DNA of 10,019 nt, from contig MLAK01000058.1 of the NCBI GenBank assembly GCA_001839685.1, forward strand, positions 8,875-18,893, given 5' to 3'. Position 1 is the stretch's first letter. The number at the start of each line of letters is the position of its first letter. The stretch comes from Tritrichomonas foetus. Lineage: Eukaryota > Parabasalia > Tritrichomonadida > Tritrichomonadidae. A model generated the notes under the pieces. That model was not told where the DNA came from, ran no database searches, and saw only the letters and a program-made list of their open reading frames with translations. Both the position numbers and the translations under genes were made by a program. Below, in pieces: positions 6,291-10,019 of the stretch.

Positions 6291-7574
6291 ATGAGTCAAG
6301 GCGATCAAAATAACGATTTATCACAGAATTCGCAAGGATTTGTTGAACCAGCTGAAGACGACATTGCAGCCCACGAAGATCTTCTTGAAGATTTAATGAA
6401 TAAAATCGACGAATCTCAAGAGACTGTGGATACTTTACGCGAGCAAATTGCAGATACAGAAGTTGAAATTAATCACATTAAAAACGATATTGTTCAACTT
6501 AAAAAACTGAGACAAAAACAAGCAGTTGAATGCACATATAATGGACCAACGCCTGATTTTGACTTAAATCAATTAAATCCTGAGCACCGCGATTTAATTA
6601 ATGAGCTCATGGACAAAATTTACGCCAGCGAACTCGAGCAGGAAAAAATGGAATCATCCAATCAAAATCTCGAAGCCGAAGTTGACGCTTTAACCAGAGA
6701 AAACGAGGAATTAAACCAGAAGATTAGACAGTATAAATCACAGATTAAAAGGACAAAACAAGAACATGCATATGTTAAAAATTCAATTTCAATGACTCAA
6801 CAAAAAATCAAAGAATCTGAACAGACTATTCGAATGAATAATCAAACACTCAAAATTACATCAGCTGCCGTAAACGGTCTCGTTTCCCGCCAAGAGGAAC
6901 TTGAAACAAAGGACGGAGGAACAACAGAATTAGAGAAACTCATTAATTCAGCAGAAAATGAAATTGCCATTGAGCAGCTCGATGTTGACACTACAGAAGA
7001 ACAGATAGAAAAAGCGAAAGAAGCGCATCGTGAAGTGATTGAAAAAATGAACTCAGAACTGAATAGCCACACTTCACTCATCAACTGGAATGATGAAAAG
7101 GCTGGCTTACAAGCGGAAATTGAGGCAACTAGAAATGCCCTCAAATCGGCAAAAGAAGAAAATCAGGAGCGAAATCAAAAATATGCAACATTGTTCAATC
7201 GATACAAACTTTTGACACCTATCGTGAAGAAATGGTGCAATACAGATTTGTCTAACATTGAAGATCAGGAGAATACAAAAATACATAGTCTCCTTGACCA
7301 ATTAAACCAAACAAATCAACAAACAAACGTTGTTACTGATGAAAAGAATCAAGAACTTGAAATAGAAAAAGTTAAAAACGGAGAACTTGAGGGTAAAATT
7401 AAAACCCTTCGTGAAAAACTGGAGAGAGAAATGGCAATTTTCGCAACACAAGAAAAAGAATTGAAAGGAAAAATTGATTCTCAAAGAACGAAGTCTTTCG
7501 AGGAAGAGCACATCATTGTTACACATATGAACAAAATTAAAGTGAAAATCGCGCAGATCAAAAACAAGCAATAA
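6291..7574 (+). CDS. Long coiled-coil protein (427 aa), possibly cytoskeletal
   Basis: Almost the whole protein has heptad-like spacing of Leu/Ile/Val between Glu, Lys, Gln and Asn. Residues 22-77 form a first coiled coil. A break follows at 80-98, with CTYNGPTPDF and NP. A second coiled coil covers about 100-205, a Gly-Gly break lies at 209-210, a third runs from 212 to 300, a non-heptad patch with aromatic residues sits at 298-318 (YKLLTPIVKKWC), and a last coiled coil runs from about 325 to 425. No globular enzyme domain, signal peptide or membrane helix is visible. Such proteins in flagellates are often cytoskeletal, basal-body or axonemal, but here that is inference, mildly supported by the convergent IFT56 gene. 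Codon use is less A/T-extreme than in the solenoid gene. The ATG at 6291 is the first in frame, and the gene ends with TAA. I cannot assign it to a specific IFT or dynein-regulatory family. Confidence 0.85.
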   Translation: MSQGDQNNDLSQNSQGFVEPAEDDIAAHEDLLEDLMNKIDESQETVDTLREQIADTEVEINHIKNDIVQLKKLRQKQAVECTYNGPTPDFDLNQLNPEHRDLINELMDKIYASELEQEKMESSNQNLEAEVDALTRENEELNQKIRQYKSQIKRTKQEHAYVKNSISMTQQKIKESEQTIRMNNQTLKITSAAVNGLVSRQEELETKDGGTTELEKLINSAENEIAIEQLDVDTTEEQIEKAKEAHREVIEKMNSELNSHTSLINWNDEKAGLQAEIEATRNALKSAKEENQERNQKYATLFNRYKLLTPIVKKWCNTDLSNIEDQENTKIHSLLDQLNQTNQQTNVVTDEKNQELEIEKVKNGELEGKIKTLREKLEREMAIFATQEKELKGKIDSQRTKSFEEEHIIVTHMNKIKVKIAQIKNKQ

Positions 7575-7926
7575 TCTTTTTAATAAATTTAATTCAATTA
7601 GACAAATACTTTACACTTTGTTTTTTAATATGTTTTATTGAATTTCGAAATGACAACAAGTTTGTGCAATTTTCATCTGCCTGATTGAAATAAATACTTT
7701 TCGCTTGGAATTTTTCATTTTTATATAAATTAGGTTTCTCATATTTTATACCCATTTGTTGATAACAGAGTTTCCTTCAAATATGTGCGAGGTTGAGATG
7801 TTAGAATCTCGTCTGAAAGAAATTCAAATTCTCGAAAATTCATTTTCTAAAAAATCAAAGAAAAATTAGAGTAAAAGAAAATAATGATAAGTTTAAAAAT
7901 TTAATATGACAATTATTGGTTATTAT
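7575..7926. other. Convergent 3' spacer between the coiled-coil gene and IFT56
   Basis: 352 bp of A/T-rich sequence between two stop codons of convergent genes. It should hold both 3' ends. Apart from the small reading frame at 7783-7869 I see no gene, repeat or strong hairpin. Confidence 0.5.
7783..7869 (+). CDS. Possible 28-codon small ORF or gene fragment
   Basis: ATG at 7783 to TAG at 7867-7869. The product begins MCEVEMLESRLKEIQILEN and ends in a Ser/Lys-rich tail. It looks like a short amphipathic, coiled-coil-type helix. The codons in the first half (GAG, CGT, CTG, CTC) are less A/T-rich than the spacer around them, which is the main argument for coding. It lies between two convergent genes, where no promoter is obvious. 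It may equally be the remnant of a lost coiled-coil gene or chance. Confidence 0.2.
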   Translation: MCEVEMLESRLKEIQILENSFSKKSKKN

Positions 7927-9612
7927 CTATTCGTATCCATAGTTTCCGTAGTCACCAGTTTCCATAGCATATTGTTGGATTGTTTGGTAAACATCTGCTG
8001 CGTCTGGTTCAGATCCGAGGATACTTAAAACCTCTGAGAGTTTGTCTTGTGATTCTTTCTTTGACAAGATACTTCTAAACACTCCGACGCTTGATGCAAT
8101 CAGGCCGTCACGGAACGATGGATCTGTTTCATATTTAGAAAGAACGTCATAAGCTCTCATTGCATAGTAGAACTGTCCAGCTAAGAAGCAGTCTGAAGCA
8201 ATGATATTCAGAAGTGTCTTCGAATCTTCTGTTGATGTTGCATCAACATATAAATTCCAAGCGGCCTCTGCTTTTCCATTCTTGATGTAACACCTGCAGA
8301 GCCAAGAAATATAAAAGATTTCTTTTGTATATGATGGATTAGCAACCATCAAGAAGTAGCGCTCTGCTTCAGCCCATCTTGAGAGTGCAGCAAGTGCCAT
8401 TCCTTTATCATAGTTATATTCATCCATATCACCAACAAATTGTTCAATTGTTTGTAAAACACGAAGAGTTTCATCATATTCACCAACGATGAATTTCGTA
8501 CTTGCAAGGGCTTCTCTTCCTTGGATAGTATCTTTAACAACATCCATTGAACCAACTTCTTGGAATGTTGCATTAGCTTCTTCAATTGGTTGAGCATCAG
8601 AATTGATTTGGCCCATAGCAAGAAGAACAGTAGCCTTTAAAATTGATTCATTAAGTTCAATTGGAACATAATCTTGAAGCAAGTTAAAAGCTTCTGTTGC
8701 ATTGTTTTCACGCATATATAAAACAGCAAGATTAAAACGAGCTTCGTTTAAAACTGGAACAAGTTTTGGTAAAATTGTGAAGCCATCATCACCATTGTGG
8801 AAAATGCATAAGTTATGTGTGATCAAACTTTCAACAAAATCATAAGCTGCACTTGAGAATTTACGAATTTGCAATAGCTGTGACTCAGCAATTTCTGGAT
8901 CAAACAAACGTAAGTAATCACAAGACTTTAAATTCAGAGCAACAGCAGAATCGGAGTTAACTCCTAAGTAAAGATCAACTGCTTCGTTTGATTCATCAAA
9001 CTGCTCAAGCTTGAATTGACACATAGCAATGTATACATTTAATGCAAGGAAATCTGGATGCTCAAGAAGTAATCTTTGATAGATTTCAATTGCATCTTGA
9101 TAATGTGATCTCATATAATGAATGGCAGCAAGTGATAATTGATTCTCTAATGTGCCAATAAGTTGTGAGTGAGCTTGGAAAAGTTCCTGTTCATCATTTG
9201 TCTGATGTGCGATGTGAAAAATCAAACGTGTTCGAAAATCGCACTGTGGACCTTTCAAAGCATTTGTACGAGCTTCTTCAAAATCTTGATTGTAGAAATT
9301 GCAAGATGCAATGTAGAGGTACAAAATTGTATCGTCTGGTTCTTCTTTTAATAATTTTTCGTAGACTGAGATGGCATCTGAATATTGGCCAAGATGGAAA
9401 AGACTGTATCCATGCCACAATGCAAGCTCTTTCGTATATGGCTGGTTTAGTTCGTCTCGAACGAACTCGATGAATGTTGCAGCTCCGCTGTAATCTCTTG
9501 ATTCAATTGAGCGTAAAACATATTCTTCTGGAGACTCTTGTTGATCTGGTCCCTTTGATTCTTTGTTATCAAGTTGTTGTGTTGACTTCTTTTTCGCTCC
9601 ACCGACAATCAT
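7927..9612 (-). CDS. IFT56: Intraflagellar transport protein 56 (TTC26/DYF-13), TPR protein, 561 aa
   Basis: This is a clear homologue of IFT56, a subunit of the IFT-B complex that carries axonemal and motility-related cargo into the growing flagellum. Length (561) matches the family (human about 554). Diagnostic stretches run in order: the early RDYSGAATFIEF and LWHGYSLFHLGQY (39-77), RLIFHIAHQTNDEQEL (129-144), QLSLAAIHYMRSHYQDAIEI (158-177), ALNVYIAMCQFKLEQFD (190-206), VALNLKSCDYLRLF (224-237), YISWLCRCYI (434-443) and the C-terminal IASDCFLAGQFYYAMRAYDV (471-490). TPR-type helix pairs cover the whole protein. The N-terminus is Lys-rich like its homologues, preceded by MIVGGAKKKS. A short Gly/Tyr tail ends the protein. 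The first in-frame ATG is used. Its presence implies the organism builds flagella. No key segment is missing, so I take it as functional. Confidence 0.96.
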   Translation of the reverse strand: MIVGGAKKKSTQQLDNKESKGPDQQESPEEYVLRSIESRDYSGAATFIEFVRDELNQPYTKELALWHGYSLFHLGQYSDAISVYEKLLKEEPDDTILYLYIASCNFYNQDFEEARTNALKGPQCDFRTRLIFHIAHQTNDEQELFQAHSQLIGTLENQLSLAAIHYMRSHYQDAIEIYQRLLLEHPDFLALNVYIAMCQFKLEQFDESNEAVDLYLGVNSDSAVALNLKSCDYLRLFDPEIAESQLLQIRKFSSAAYDFVESLITHNLCIFHNGDDGFTILPKLVPVLNEARFNLAVLYMRENNATEAFNLLQDYVPIELNESILKATVLLAMGQINSDAQPIEEANATFQEVGSMDVVKDTIQGREALASTKFIVGEYDETLRVLQTIEQFVGDMDEYNYDKGMALAALSRWAEAERYFLMVANPSYTKEIFYISWLCRCYIKNGKAEAAWNLYVDATSTEDSKTLLNIIASDCFLAGQFYYAMRAYDVLSKYETDPSFRDGLIASSVGVFRSILSKKESQDKLSEVLSILGSEPDAADVYQTIQQYAMETGDYGNYGYE

Positions 9613-10000
9613 TTTTTCTGCAACGAATATTTTAATTAAAATTAAACGTATACGAGGTATGTGACCACTTTTTGATTTTATAATTAGTCTCTGCTAAACT
9701 TTTTATTTAGCTATTTGGTTGAAAACTATTTTATATTTTGGGTGGGGTACCACTCGTTTATTTTTATTATTCGAATTAAATTGCGATTTAGGCTTTGCAA
9801 AAGTGACACTTATCGTCTCCTTAACGTATAGTTAAGAAAAAATAATGAGGAATTGAATGGAGATGATGTTTTGTTCGAAAAGAGGCCCAACTTGAAAGTT
9901 TGGAAACTTCAAGAAATGTCAAACGTGAGCTCGTTAAACAGGAAACAGTATAACACTCTTTGATTTCAGAGGAGATTAATATCAATAATTGAGACAAATC
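9613..10000. promoter_or_regulatory. Divergent upstream region of IFT56 with several palindromes
   Basis: 388 bp, presumably with the IFT56 promoter at its left side and that of a possible + strand gene at its right. Seen directly: TTTTAATTAAAA (9630-9641) and CGTATACG (9647-9654), both perfect palindromes and 18-42 bases from the IFT56 start; GTGG/CCAC arms in a G-rich patch (9742-9753); CTTAAC/GTTAAG arms around GTATA (9820-9836), next to TATCGTC (9811-9817), a sequence reported as a Myb-binding element in T. vaginalis; and a 10-bp stem with one bulge at 9891-9913. A frame open from 9832 to the TGA at 9961-9963 has no early ATG and is not called as a gene. Regulatory function is inferred. 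Confidence 0.4.
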
Positions 10001-10019
10001 ATGAATCAGAATAACCTAT
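10001..10019 (+). CDS. Possible start of a further gene, cut by the window end
   Basis: An ATG followed by codons for Asn-Gln-Asn-Asn-Leu reaches the end of the window with no stop. Its position after a structured 388-bp divergent spacer fits a gene start, but six codons cannot prove it. Confidence 0.3.

Noticed and set aside
6069..6308. 79-codon minus-strand ORF upstream of the coiled-coil gene
   Set aside because: It overlaps the start of the coiled-coil gene and its presumed promoter, and its N-terminal half is simple Phe/Ile/Leu sequence.
9165..9473. 102-codon + strand ORF
   Set aside because: Antisense to the well-supported IFT56 gene and without any recognisable domain.
9657..9662. 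GTATGT, the trichomonad 5' splice consensus
   Set aside because: No matching branch/acceptor sequence follows on the + strand and no upstream exon is apparent; a six-base match is expected by chance.

Overview
The window looks like a piece of a compact, AT-rich nuclear genome from a flagellated protist, most probably a parabasalid (trichomonad, Tritrichomonas- or Trichomonas-like). Evidence seen: six long single-exon reading frames on both strands; short AT-rich gaps of about 160-780 bp; no recognisable bacterial ribosome-binding sites or operons; the standard genetic code with TAA, TAG and TGA all used as stops; and an intraflagellar-transport protein. The exact genus is inference.

Layout. 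1-445: spacer with a guanine-free pyrimidine-rich start and a palindrome-rich presumed promoter. 446-2365 (+): a 639-residue protein, first half a very acidic low-complexity region with tandem hexads, second half a charged helical/coiled-coil domain. 2539-2922 (+): a 127-residue protein that I read as a stand-alone chromo-shadow-like domain. 2923-3699: a long spacer holding a degenerate repeat cluster with 85-bp copies and inverted arms. 3700-4299 (-): a class I SAM-dependent methyltransferase of the EEF1AKMT4/METTL13-like group. 4300-4457: a 158-bp divergent promoter interval with a GC-rich palindromic core. 4458-5792 (+): an unassigned all-helical protein, probably an ARM/HEAT-type solenoid. 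5793-6290: a spacer with palindromes and open-frame fragments that may be a decayed gene. 6291-7574 (+): a 427-residue coiled-coil protein. 7575-7926: a convergent 3' spacer with a possible 28-codon ORF. 7927-9612 (-): IFT56 (TTC26/DYF-13), the most secure call. 9613-10000: a divergent spacer with several palindromes. 10001-10019: possibly the first codons of another + strand gene.

The genes do not form an obvious pathway. IFT56 is part of the IFT-B complex used to build flagella. The coiled-coil protein converging on it could be cytoskeletal, but nothing in the sequence proves that. The methyltransferase family is known for modifying elongation factor 1A lysines, and the chromo-shadow-like protein would act on chromatin. 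I see no mobile-element gene, CRISPR array, rRNA or tRNA. The main points for follow-up are the solo chromo-shadow-like protein, a duplicated 19-residue motif inside the disordered half of the first protein, the hairpin-forming repeat cluster, and recurrent AACGTA palindromes in presumed promoters.
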